Source: Chloroflexota bacterium (GTDB taxonomy: Bacteria > Chloroflexota > Anaerolineae > UBA4142). Taken from it: a DNA stretch of 10,173 bases. Positions 1-6,884 of the stretch are shown here, one piece after another. The notes beneath the pieces are model-generated. The model searched no databases. It was given only the letters and a program-made list of their open reading frames with translations, and was not told where the DNA came from. The position numbers and the translations under genes were made by a program. The stretch's first letter is position 1. Each line of letters begins with the position of its first letter. The DNA is taken from the NCBI GenBank assembly GCA_023381515.1, contig JAMCQI010000058.1:1-10173 (forward strand), written 5' to 3'.

Positions 1-1117
1 GCACGACCGCGAGCAGCGCCAGCAGCAGCGGCAGCACCCCGACGTAACCGACCTCGACCCGCGGCCACGGTCCCCACGCGTCCTGCGCGCCCCGTCCGAA
101 AAAGCCGGGCACGAACAGGCCGATCAACTGCGCCGGCGGAAGCGAGTACTGCGCCGCCTGTTCGTACGAATAGGACGTGCGGAGCGTCTGCTGCGCCATC
201 TCGACGCTCGGAACAAGCGACGGTGCGCTCAATCCGAACGCGACGGCGGCGGTCAGTGCGAGCAGCCGTATGGGGTACGAATGCGCGAGGATGGCTCGCG
301 CCCCGCCCGAATTCTGCGAGGGTACCCGCGTTCGGTCCGCCAAGACCCGCCAGAATGCCAAGAGGATCAGCGCGATGACGATGAACAGGAACGACTGGAT
401 GTGCCCCGCCATGAACGCGACGGCGAGGAATACGCCGGCGAGCGCCGCCAGCGCCGGGCGCCGGTCGGAAACCGCGCGCCGGTACAACAGCAGAACGAGC
501 GGCATCCACGCGACGACGGCGATCAGATTCAAATTGCCAAAGTGCGTGACGAAGAGATCGCTGAACTCGAATGCGATCGCGCCGGCCAGCGCGGCCGGTC
601 GGGACAGGTCGCCGGTGGAACGCTCGGGCTGCGCTTGCCCGAGACTTGTCCCGGCGGAAGTTGCGCTCGATCGCCAGTGCCCAAAGCGCAAGAACGCGTA
701 CATGGCGCCGCCGGCAAGCGCAAAATGAAAGACCGAAAGGTACTCCATGTCGCGGTACGTGAGGGGGGACGAAACGATAAAGGTCAGGAGATTGAGGGGA
801 TAAAAGATCCCGGACTGGTTGTCCCCAACGAAAGGGGCGCCGGCGAACAGATACGGGTTCCACAGCGGGACGACGCCGCGGCGCCACCACTCGGCCGCAA
901 ACAGGTACGTCGGGTAGAGGAATTGCCCGAGGTCGCCGCCGCCGGCCGGCATCCAGGTGTTCGAAGAGAACAGCAGTCGCCAGAAAAAACCGGCGGTCGC
1001 CGCGCCGATCATTCCGAGCGTTGCCACCTCGCGCCAGGTTTCGTCGTCGACCCGGCGCCGCGCCAACGTCACGAGGAGCGCGAGGAACCAGAGGCCGGCC
1101 GCGAGGGTCAGGATCAT
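1..1117 (-). CDS. YfhO-family multi-pass membrane protein (3' end beyond window)
   Basis: The first 372 codons are present; the gene runs off the left edge with no stop. The start is the ATG at 1117, 16 bases after the DUF4352 stop; a weak AGG about 10 bases upstream is the only Shine-Dalgarno-like signal. The family mark is the first extracellular loop, residues about 60-110, with D62, the run PLWNPYLFAGAPF (84-96), then Q101 and FYPLN (105-109). Hydrophobic segments are visible at about 3-19, 33-50, 128-144 and several further ones from about residue 175 on. YfhO proteins are GT-C-fold enzymes; B. subtilis YfhO acts with CsbB to glycosylate lipoteichoic acid. Here the donor and acceptor are unknown. 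As the last visible gene of a four-gene unit with two PMT-type transferases, a role in envelope glycan or glycolipid modification is inferred. Family call fairly sure; substrate not known. Confidence 0.85.
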   Translation of the reverse strand, partial: MILTLAAGLWFLALLVTLARRRVDDETWREVATLGMIGAATAGFFWRLLFSSNTWMPAGGGDLGQFLYPTYLFAAEWWRRGVVPLWNPYLFAGAPFVGDNQSGIFYPLNLLTFIVSSPLTYRDMEYLSVFHFALAGGAMYAFLRFGHWRSSATSAGTSLGQAQPERSTGDLSRPAALAGAIAFEFSDLFVTHFGNLNLIAVVAWMPLVLLLYRRAVSDRRPALAALAGVFLAVAFMAGHIQSFLFIVIALILLAFWRVLADRTRVPSQNSGGARAILAHSYPIRLLALTAAVAFGLSAPSLVPSVEMAQQTLRTSYSYEQAAQYSLPPAQLIGLFVPGFFGRGAQDAWGPWPRVEVGYVGVLPLLLALLAVV

Positions 1118-1133
1118 TTGGAGCCGACCTGGG

Positions 1134-1757
1134 TCACGGCTTTTGCAGCTGGAACACGCGGGTCGATTCTCCGACCGTCCAGTAAAGCTTCAGGCCCGAG
1201 TCGTTCGACGCGACCTGGAAGATCAGCTCGCCGTCCAGGCCGGCCCCCGCCGCGAGGTCGCTCTCGGTGAGCTGCTGTGGAATGGTCACCGTCGACGGAT
1301 TCGCGTCGTACGTCAGACCCCCGTCTCCCTTGACCTTAAAGTCGTCGGCGGAAACCTTGATCGGCGTGCCCGTTCGCTTTGTGTTGCGGAGATGAATGCT
1401 GACCAGCGCAAATTCCTGGTCTGATGGAAGCTCAACCGTTCCCTTGACTTGGAGCGGCAGCTGGAATTCCGTCACGGTCAATTCCAGCCCGTTCGCCGCG
1501 AGCGCTTTGGTGTTCAGCGGCACGGGCGCGTTCACGTTCACCGTGGGTGTGACCGTCGGACCGCCCAGCGATTGCAGTTTCGACAAACCGCCGACGGGGC
1601 CCAAAAGGACTATGGCGAAAAGGCAGCAGCAGCACAGGAGAATGAGCAAGACCGCGACGGCGATCAGGATGTACCCCGGCTTGACCCGGCGTTCGCCTCC
1701 CGCGTACGGCGATGGCGCGACGAAGTTACGGTTGCGTGATTCTCTCGAGAAGGACAC
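1134..1757 (-). CDS. Single-pass membrane protein with DUF4352 (telokin-like) domain
   Basis: A 207-residue protein if it starts at the GTG at 1757. I chose that codon because a strong GAGGGAG lies 7 bases upstream (1771-1765); an ATG at 1781 would add 8 residues but has no clear ribosome site. Residues about 1-28 are polar and Arg-rich, so probably cytoplasmic. One membrane segment spans about 29-52 and contains four consecutive cysteines (42-45). After a short Pro/Thr/Val-rich linker, residues about 80-205 form a beta-rich domain with DUF4352-like patterns such as ELTVTEF and EFALVSIHLRN. DUF4352 domains are extracytoplasmic immunoglobulin/telokin-like folds, often in lipoproteins or membrane-anchored proteins of unknown function. 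The gene overlaps the upstream glycosyltransferase by 32 bases and sits 16 bases before the YfhO-like gene, so it is probably co-translated with them. It could be an accessory or scaffold for the transferases; that is inference. The DUF4352 assignment rests on pattern only. Confidence 0.72.
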   Translation of the reverse strand: MSFSRESRNRNFVAPSPYAGGERRVKPGYILIAVAVLLILLCCCCLFAIVLLGPVGGLSKLQSLGGPTVTPTVNVNAPVPLNTKALAANGLELTVTEFQLPLQVKGTVELPSDQEFALVSIHLRNTKRTGTPIKVSADDFKVKGDGGLTYDANPSTVTIPQQLTESDLAAGAGLDGELIFQVASNDSGLKLYWTVGESTRVFQLQKP

Positions 1758-3825
1758 GGTTATTCTCCCTCGGCGCGCCATTCGCGTCGGTCACTGGAAC
1801 GCGGGCGCCAGTTTTCAGCACGTACATTCCTATTTCGACTTGATATTCGCCGCCCGGGGTGTCCGCCGGGATCGTCAGAGCGTACTCATCGACGACGGTT
1901 TCTCCCGGCTGCCAGCGGTACGTCGCGAACGTCCCTCCCCCCGGCTGGGAATCCTGCTGTGCCCATACCGGGGACTCGGTCCGCGGATTTTGCCCTCCGA
2001 TCAGGTGAACGAACACCGTATAGTCGGCGTTCGTCGCGACGAGGCTCTTCCAATAGACCGTCAACGCGAGCGAATCCGCCTTGCGCTCGGAATCGTAACC
2101 GATCAGCTCGATCTCATTTCCCAAACGCGCGCCGACGCGATACTGCGGTGCGAGCAACGCGGAGCCTCGAGAGCGAAAGAGCGTGGCGTACGGCTGTCCG
2201 CCGTAATCTGAAATGGTCGCGATCGACTGTCCGTTCGGAAACAGCCGGGCAAGCCGGGAGAGCGTCGACGGGTCTTGCCGCGTCACGATACCGTACGCGG
2301 CGTCTACGCCGGCCGGCGGAAGTACCAGAACCTTGCGTCCGTCGAAGCTCTCGACCGCGCGGCCGTCCAGTCCGTACTGGATCGTGTAATGGTCCTGCTC
2401 GACCGGCGTCAGATAGAGCGGTTCCCCCGTCGGCTCTGCGCGCATCTGATCGGCTAGCGACAAGTAACCGACGTCGAACGATTCGTACATGCCGGGACTC
2501 GCGCCCCAAACGTCGAAATAGTCGTGAATCGTCGAATAGGCGCTGGTGACGAGCCCGGCGGCCAACACCCCGCCGATTCCTAGCTTCAGCCACCGGCCAT
2601 TGCGGCCGCCGGCAGCTCGCGCGATCGCGGCCATCCCGCTCGCGGCGATCAGCGGCACGACAGCTGTCACTCCAATGTCGCGGCCAAAATGCGGCGCAAA
2701 ATCGGTCAGTGCGCTCGGAAGCGACATCACGACGAGCGCGGTCAGCATAAAGCGCGCGTCCGTCCGGCGGATTCGCGCCAGGCAGAGGACCAACCCGGCC
2801 GTAAAGCATACCGCCAGAAATGGATCGAGCGCCGGGCGTCCCGGCAAATTGCTCCGCGGGTTGTCGTCTCCCGCCACGAAGAACATGCCGGCCACCTTCA
2901 TCGCGTTCTCGGCAAGCGCCGACGGACCGGCGGACGCGATCGAAACAGTGCCCGGACGCTCGATGAACTCGCTCGAATGCGTCACAAAGTATAACCCAAG
3001 CGGGGCAAAAACCAAAACGGCGGCGGCGGCGCACGTGACGATGCCCTTGCGATAGCGCGTCCAAAAACCCCGATTGACGGTGATCTCGATGCCAATGAAT
3101 GCGGCCACCAGGACGGGGACGAAGAGCGCTGCCTTGTACGTGTACTGCGTGGCTCCCAAAAAGATGCCGGCAAGCGCCCAATCCACGCTCCCCTCTGCGC
3201 TTAGATCCGCTATGCGCTGGACGATCCGGAATCGACTGGACTTGGGCGTGGTGGGCGTGTCCTCCGTTGCCTGGGCGCTTGTCGCGGCCCCGTCGACCGC
3301 TTCGCCTTGTCGCAAGCCGCGCCACAAAAAAGCTAGAGACAGCGTCATCATCAGGGGGGTGAGAATCGGCTCCATCCCCAACCGGCTAAAGTTGACGTGC
3401 CAATAGAGGATCGCCAGCACGAACGCGGCGAGGACGGCGGTCCAACGCGACCGAAATAACGCGCGAGCGAGCAGATAGAGTGCGGCGACGTTCAATATGC
3501 CGGCGATGGCGGAAACGAGCCGCAGCGACCAGGTCGAGTCGCCAAAGAATACAAAGGCGAGCGCGGTCGCATAAATCCGCATCGGCTCTTCGGTATAGTT
3601 CTCGGTGAAAAAGATCGGTCGTTCCGTGCCGGCGATGACCCGCCGCGCCTCGACGGCGTTGAATGCCTCGTCGTAGTGCAGCCCGGGTGGGAGCTGGTCC
3701 AGGCGATAGAGGCGCAGAAACGCGGCGAGCACCACCACGGCGCCAATCGCGACCAGTTCCAGACGCCGCCGATCGTATCGGTCGATCGACGGCTCGGATG
3801 AGGGACTCGTCATGGCATTCGTCAT
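1726..3825 (-). CDS. GT39/PMT-type membrane glycosyltransferase B with C-terminal beta domain
   Basis: A 699-residue integral membrane protein. The start is the ATG at 3825, whose ATGA overlaps the TGA of the upstream paralogue, a classic coupled start; an ATG at 3813 is the alternative. The open frame continues upstream but lies inside the previous gene. TM1 covers about 23-40, followed by LPPGLHYDEAFNAVEARR (45-62), where D52-E53 is the acidic pair expected at the catalytic site of PMT/ArnT-like GT-C enzymes. About ten more hydrophobic segments run to about residue 430, with a Ser/Thr-rich cytoplasm-like linker near 172-200. Residues about 563-697 form a separate beta-rich domain (ELIGYD, DYTVFVHLIG, GEYQVEIGMY) shared with paralogue A. 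Family members transfer sugars from polyprenyl-phosphate donors on the outer face of the membrane. Donor and acceptor cannot be read from the sequence. It forms a unit with genes A, DUF4352 and YfhO. Confidence 0.88.
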   Translation of the reverse strand: MTNAMTSPSSEPSIDRYDRRRLELVAIGAVVVLAAFLRLYRLDQLPPGLHYDEAFNAVEARRVIAGTERPIFFTENYTEEPMRIYATALAFVFFGDSTWSLRLVSAIAGILNVAALYLLARALFRSRWTAVLAAFVLAILYWHVNFSRLGMEPILTPLMMTLSLAFLWRGLRQGEAVDGAATSAQATEDTPTTPKSSRFRIVQRIADLSAEGSVDWALAGIFLGATQYTYKAALFVPVLVAAFIGIEITVNRGFWTRYRKGIVTCAAAAVLVFAPLGLYFVTHSSEFIERPGTVSIASAGPSALAENAMKVAGMFFVAGDDNPRSNLPGRPALDPFLAVCFTAGLVLCLARIRRTDARFMLTALVVMSLPSALTDFAPHFGRDIGVTAVVPLIAASGMAAIARAAGGRNGRWLKLGIGGVLAAGLVTSAYSTIHDYFDVWGASPGMYESFDVGYLSLADQMRAEPTGEPLYLTPVEQDHYTIQYGLDGRAVESFDGRKVLVLPPAGVDAAYGIVTRQDPSTLSRLARLFPNGQSIATISDYGGQPYATLFRSRGSALLAPQYRVGARLGNEIELIGYDSERKADSLALTVYWKSLVATNADYTVFVHLIGGQNPRTESPVWAQQDSQPGGGTFATYRWQPGETVVDEYALTIPADTPGGEYQVEIGMYVLKTGARVPVTDANGAPRENNRVLLERITQP
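1765..1771 (-). promoter_or_regulatory. Ribosome binding site that sets the DUF4352 gene start
   Basis: On the minus strand this reads GAGGGAG, 7 bases before the GTG at 1757. It lies inside the 3' end of the upstream glycosyltransferase gene. It is the best Shine-Dalgarno match in the minus-strand cluster and favours GTG 1757 over ATG 1781. Confidence 0.7.
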
Positions 3826-5816
3826 TTCGCGCTTACGCTCACGCCGGTCAACAGCACCCGGTCGTCTGCAAGCCGATGGCCGCTCGCATCGTAGACCGGC
3901 AGGCGGGCGAGCGTTGCCGGATCGTACATCCCAACTTCGATCTCGTACTCGCCGGGCGGCGCATTCGCCGGCACCATCAGCCCAAAACGGTCTTGGATCG
4001 AATCGCCCGGACCCCACGAGTTGGTCGGCCGGGTTCCACCAACCGGCTCTCCGTCCATTTGCGCCCACACCGTCGACTGGCTGGCCGGATTGAGCGCTCC
4101 GATTAGATGCGTGAATACCTTGTACGCCTTGGGGACGGGCGCGTCCGCTTGCCAATGCAGGGTGAGCTCCAGCGACTCGCCCGGCGCAACCTCCGAACGG
4201 TCGAGGTCATATCCCAGCAGCCGAATACTTTGCCCGAGCCTTGCGTCGACGAAACGTTGGACCTTTGCATTTGCATCCGGCATTTCGTAGAGCGTGAGGC
4301 TCGCGTCCACGTAGCCGCCAAAATAGCTCTTGAACGCATTCGTGCCCAGCCAGCGCGCGAGATAGCCGGTCGGATCGTACTCCGCCGGATTACCGAACAT
4401 GACGAGCCACAGCCGTTTGTGGTTGTGCGCGACGTCGGCAAGCCGCTGGCGGGTGCCCGGGTCTTCCAGCGGCGCATTGTCTGGAAAATAATACGCCGGG
4501 ACGCCGCGCGGCGCGTAGTACAGATAGAGCGGTTTTTGAAGCGGGTTGTTCAAGATCAGAGCGTCCCCCGGTTGCGCATGGCTCGACACGTAGGCCATCA
4601 TCTGACCGTACTTACCCTTGGCATACGCGTCGTCGAAATAATAGTTGCGCAGCGAAAGCGCGGAGAAGCCGATCAAGACGACCGTCAGGATCACGGCGGC
4701 CGGCGCGCGCGAACGCGCGACCGAGTCCAGCCCGAGCGCGACCGTCAGAGCAAAGCCCGGCAGCGCGACCAGAACGTATCGCTCGAAAAAGAAAGGCATG
4801 ACCGGGTTTACGACGTAGGCGACAGCCACCGGCGCCAGGAAATAGATGGGCGCAAACCAGCCCGGATCGAATCGCGCGGCCCCGAGTGCCGTCGTCGCGA
4901 GCGCCGAATCCGCCCCGCTGCTCCCGGCGCTGCGCCGCCGAACGAGCCCGAATATTCCCAGCAGCCCCGCTGAAAGAAAAACGGCCGCCGCGATCTGCAC
5001 GATGGGAAAATCGACCGTCAACCCAGCGCTGAACGAGAGAAACGTCCGTCCAAAGATCATCTCGACGCCGGCCGGGCCCCACTCGTCAAAGCGCGTGCTT
5101 GCCTTGCTCGTCAAAAAGCTCGCTTGCACCACGATCCACGGAACGTACGCCGCGATCAAGACCGCCTGGAGAATCGCCCAGCGCACGAGGGCCGCCCTGT
5201 TCCGATAAAGCCGGAGCGCCGCGTACAGGTTCAGCGCACACCAGACGAAGAATGCGGAATAGTGCGTGTACATCGCGAGCGCAGTCGATCCGAGAAAGCC
5301 TGCAACCGCGAAGCGGGTATCGGTTGTTCGCCGGGGTTCGACCGACGCTATTTCGACGCAATCGATGACCCGGAGCCCGAAATAGCAGGATGCGAGCGCC
5401 AGGACCGTTGCCAACTCGTACATGCGCGTTTCCTGGCTGTAATAGACCAGGAGCGGCGAGATTGCCGCCATGATGCTCGCGAACCATTTGACTCTCGGAC
5501 GCAGCGGTGTCAGGCGCTCGGCGAGGACGAATATGAGCGGCACGATCAGCACGCCGATCAGCGCCGACAGCGCGCGCGTGGCATAGGCGCTGTCGCCGGC
5601 GAGCCTCAGCCAGAGGAACAGGAGAACGGGATAAAACGGAGGATGAGTATCCGCGGCGCCCGCGACGACCGTCGACAGGGGTTGTTGGCTGAGATAGATG
5701 CTGAACGCCTCGTCGCCCCAAATGTCCTGTGCGTTCAGGCGGTACGAGCGCAGCGCCGCCGCGACGAGCACGAGCGACAACAGCGCCACCGTTTCAACTC
5801 GGCGTGTTCGATTCAT
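3822..5816 (-). CDS. GT39/PMT-type membrane glycosyltransferase A with C-terminal beta domain
   Basis: A 664-residue membrane protein and first gene of the minus-strand unit. The start is the ATG at 5816; only weak ribosome-site complementarity is seen upstream. TM1 is about 8-24, followed by QDIWGDEAFSIYL (30-42), where D35-E36 is the acidic pair of PMT/ArnT-like enzymes. Then come THPPFYPVLLF (57-67) and YYSQETRMYEL (125-135), both typical of the PMT_2 (Pfam PF13231) group. FFFERYVLVALPGF (342-355) marks a late membrane helix. A soluble stretch from about 395 to 520 precedes a beta-rich C-terminal domain (about 525-660; IRLLGYDLD, FTHLIG, GEYEIEVGMYD) shared with gene B. Overall identity to B is low outside motifs, suggesting an old duplication or two recruited paralogues. 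The likely role is sugar transfer from a lipid-phosphate donor on the outer membrane face; substrate unknown. It is probably transcribed from the extended -10 at 5938-5930 after a structured leader of about 107 bases. Confidence 0.88.
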   Translation of the reverse strand: MNRTRRVETVALLSLVLVAAALRSYRLNAQDIWGDEAFSIYLSQQPLSTVVAGAADTHPPFYPVLLFLWLRLAGDSAYATRALSALIGVLIVPLIFVLAERLTPLRPRVKWFASIMAAISPLLVYYSQETRMYELATVLALASCYFGLRVIDCVEIASVEPRRTTDTRFAVAGFLGSTALAMYTHYSAFFVWCALNLYAALRLYRNRAALVRWAILQAVLIAAYVPWIVVQASFLTSKASTRFDEWGPAGVEMIFGRTFLSFSAGLTVDFPIVQIAAAVFLSAGLLGIFGLVRRRSAGSSGADSALATTALGAARFDPGWFAPIYFLAPVAVAYVVNPVMPFFFERYVLVALPGFALTVALGLDSVARSRAPAAVILTVVLIGFSALSLRNYYFDDAYAKGKYGQMMAYVSSHAQPGDALILNNPLQKPLYLYYAPRGVPAYYFPDNAPLEDPGTRQRLADVAHNHKRLWLVMFGNPAEYDPTGYLARWLGTNAFKSYFGGYVDASLTLYEMPDANAKVQRFVDARLGQSIRLLGYDLDRSEVAPGESLELTLHWQADAPVPKAYKVFTHLIGALNPASQSTVWAQMDGEPVGGTRPTNSWGPGDSIQDRFGLMVPANAPPGEYEIEVGMYDPATLARLPVYDASGHRLADDRVLLTGVSVSAK

Positions 5817-5847
5817 GCGTTTTCGATCGGTCTACAAGCTGCTTTCA

Positions 5848-5886
5848 CGTGAGCGGCGGCGCCGCGTGCGTTCGGCCGCCCTCACG
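5848..5886 (-). promoter_or_regulatory. Stable hairpin in the leader of the glycosyltransferase unit
   Basis: On the plus strand, CGTGAG (5848-5853) and GGCGGC (5855-5860) pair exactly with GCCGCC (5875-5880) and CTCACG (5881-5886). This gives a 12-bp stem with one bulged base (5854) and a 14-base loop. It lies between the predicted start of the minus-strand transcript (about 5923) and the ATG at 5816. Neither strand has a T-run after the stem, so it is not an ordinary intrinsic terminator. It could act in attenuation, mRNA stability or protein binding; the stem may also be favoured by high GC. Structure is seen; function is inferred. Confidence 0.5.
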
Positions 5887-5929
5887 AAGGAGCACGGGGT
5901 CTCGATCTGGTCCGGTGACGAGCCGCGAC

Positions 5930-5938
5930 ATTATAACA
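5930..5938 (-). promoter_or_regulatory. Extended -10 promoter for the glycosyltransferase unit
   Basis: The minus strand reads TGTTATAAT, a full match to the extended -10 pattern TGnTATAAT, with the -10 hexamer at 5935-5930. No good TTGACA is present at the expected -35 spacing, which extended -10 promoters can tolerate. Transcription would begin near 5923, giving a leader of about 107 bases before the ATG at 5816. Confidence 0.6.
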
Positions 5939-5941
5939 TAG

Positions 5942-5957
5942 TTCTCCGGCAGGAGAA
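5942..5957. promoter_or_regulatory. 16-bp perfect dyad between divergent promoters, candidate operator
   Basis: TTCTCC (5942-5947) and GGAGAA (5952-5957) are exact inverted copies separated by GGCA. The dyad sits between the two opposed extended -10 elements and covers or abuts the -35 position of both. A dimeric regulator bound here could affect both transcription units. No regulator gene is in the window and I do not recognise the site as a known family's box. Confidence 0.45.
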
Positions 5958-5968
5958 ACGCCGACTTG

Positions 5969-5977
5969 TGGTATAAT
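5969..5977 (+). promoter_or_regulatory. Extended -10 promoter for nadK cluster
   Basis: The plus strand reads TGGTATAAT, a full TGnTATAAT match. No convincing -35 is seen. The predicted transcript start is near 5984, just before the AAAGGGAG ribosome site, giving a leader of about 20 bases. This argues against the in-frame TTG at 5977, which would lie within or before the promoter's start point. Confidence 0.65.
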
Positions 5978-5984
5978 TGCGCTC

Positions 5985-5992
5985 AAAGGGAG
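5985..5992 (+). promoter_or_regulatory. Ribosome binding site of nadK
   Basis: AAAGGGAG lies 11 bases before the ATG at 6004, slightly long but usable. With the promoter ending at 5977 it supports ATG 6004 as the start; a GTG at 5992 overlaps the site itself. Confidence 0.55.
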
Positions 5993-6003
5993 TGCCACCC
6001 GAC

Positions 6004-6861
6004 ATGAGACAGTTGCTGCTCCTGCATCACCCCAAGCTTCCTCACTCGCTCACCCTCGCTAACCAATGGTCGGCTCAACTCGACGCTCTCGGCGCGCGCG
6101 GATTGGTCGTCTCCGCCTGGGACGAAGCTGCGATAGGGGGATGCGTCCGCGACGTCGAATTGGCGATCACGCTCGGCGGCGACGGCACGATTCTACGCGC
6201 GGCGCGGCTCTGCTCGCCCGTCGCCATTCCCATTCTCGGCATCAATCTTGGACGGGTCGGCTTTTTATCCGAGCTCACGCCAGACCAGTTCGACGCGCGG
6301 GCGGTGCTCGACCGCGGCTATTGGATCGAAGAGCGGACGATGCTGCGCACGACGTTTTCGCGAGACGGCGGCCCGGTGAGGACCTTTAGCGCGCTGAACG
6401 ACGTCGTGGTCGGGCGCGGCAAGCTGGCGCGGGTCGTCCGGCTCTCGACCTACATCGACGGCGATTTTCTGGCGACCTTCGTCGCCGACGGCGCCATCGT
6501 CGCGACGGCGACCGGCTCGACGGCGTACGTCGCGGCCGCCGGCGGGCCCATTCTCGCGCCGGTCGTCAAGACCCTGGTCCTCGTTCCGATCGCGCCGTAC
6601 CTCAGCCAGATTCGCTCGCTCGTGCTGCCCGAAGGCTCGCGCGTGCTTCTGCGGCTGCAGACTGACCATGGGTCCATATTGACGATCGACGGGCAGATCG
6701 ACGTCGAGCTGCGCAACGGCGACGAGATCCTGGTGCAGGCGAGCGACCACTCTGCCCGTTTCGCCCGTTTTCAGCCGGCGACGTACTTTTATCGCACGCT
6801 CGTCGAGCGGCTGCGGGAGCGCGGCGCGGAAATGAGAAGGGAATCGACGACCGACAAATAG
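6004..6861 (+). CDS. nadK: NAD kinase
   Basis: A 285-residue cytoplasmic enzyme that phosphorylates NAD+ at the 2'-hydroxyl of the adenosine ribose, using ATP, to make NADP+. The ATG at 6004 follows AAAGGGAG and the promoter at 5969-5977. The family motifs appear in order: LGGDGTILRAA (57-67) with catalytic D60, INLGRVGFL (80-88), ND (132-133), DGAIVATATGSTAY (162-175), and AGGPILAP (179-186). The length is usual for bacterial NadK. One departure is that the block usually written PHxLxxRP reads PYLSQIRS here (198-205), so a commonly conserved His is Tyr. All other key residues are in place, so the enzyme is probably active. It is the first gene of a plus-strand cluster; the next gene, also acting on an adenosine compound, starts 23 bases downstream. 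Confidence 0.95.
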   Translation: MRQLLLLHHPKLPHSLTLANQWSAQLDALGARGLVVSAWDEAAIGGCVRDVELAITLGGDGTILRAARLCSPVAIPILGINLGRVGFLSELTPDQFDARAVLDRGYWIEERTMLRTTFSRDGGPVRTFSALNDVVVGRGKLARVVRLSTYIDGDFLATFVADGAIVATATGSTAYVAAAGGPILAPVVKTLVLVPIAPYLSQIRSLVLPEGSRVLLRLQTDHGSILTIDGQIDVELRNGDEILVQASDHSARFARFQPATYFYRTLVERLRERGAEMRRESTTDK

Positions 6862-6872
6862 CCGGGGGCGAG

Positions 6873-6879
6873 AGAGGAG
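6873..6879 (+). promoter_or_regulatory. Ribosome binding site of the adenosine-kinase-family gene
   Basis: AGAGGAG lies 5 bases before the ATG at 6885, within the 23-base gap after nadK. It fixes the start and fits translation from a shared nadK message. Confidence 0.6.
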
Positions 6880-6884
6880 CCGAC

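Noticed and set aside
281..1270. A 329-codon plus-strand frame opposite the YfhO-like and DUF4352 genes
   Set aside because: It is highly charged and Arg/Glu-rich, crosses two opposite genes and lacks any known motif; a shadow frame.
2114..3325. A 403-codon minus-strand frame inside glycosyltransferase B
   Set aside because: It is in another frame of a well-supported membrane protein gene, has an Arg-rich low-complexity composition and no ribosome site.
3826..4155. Longer N-terminus for glycosyltransferase B
   Set aside because: The frame is open upstream but overlaps the coding end of gene A, and the extension is Arg/Gly-rich without homology-like pattern. ATGA coupling at 3825 fits better.
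4107..4973. A 288-codon plus-strand frame opposite glycosyltransferase A
   Set aside because: Arg-rich composition and full overlap with a gene carrying PMT motifs mark it as a shadow.
5977..6003. An earlier TTG start for nadK
   Set aside because: The TTG begins at the last base of the -10 hexamer, so the codon would precede the predicted transcript start. ATG 6004 has AAAGGGAG upstream.
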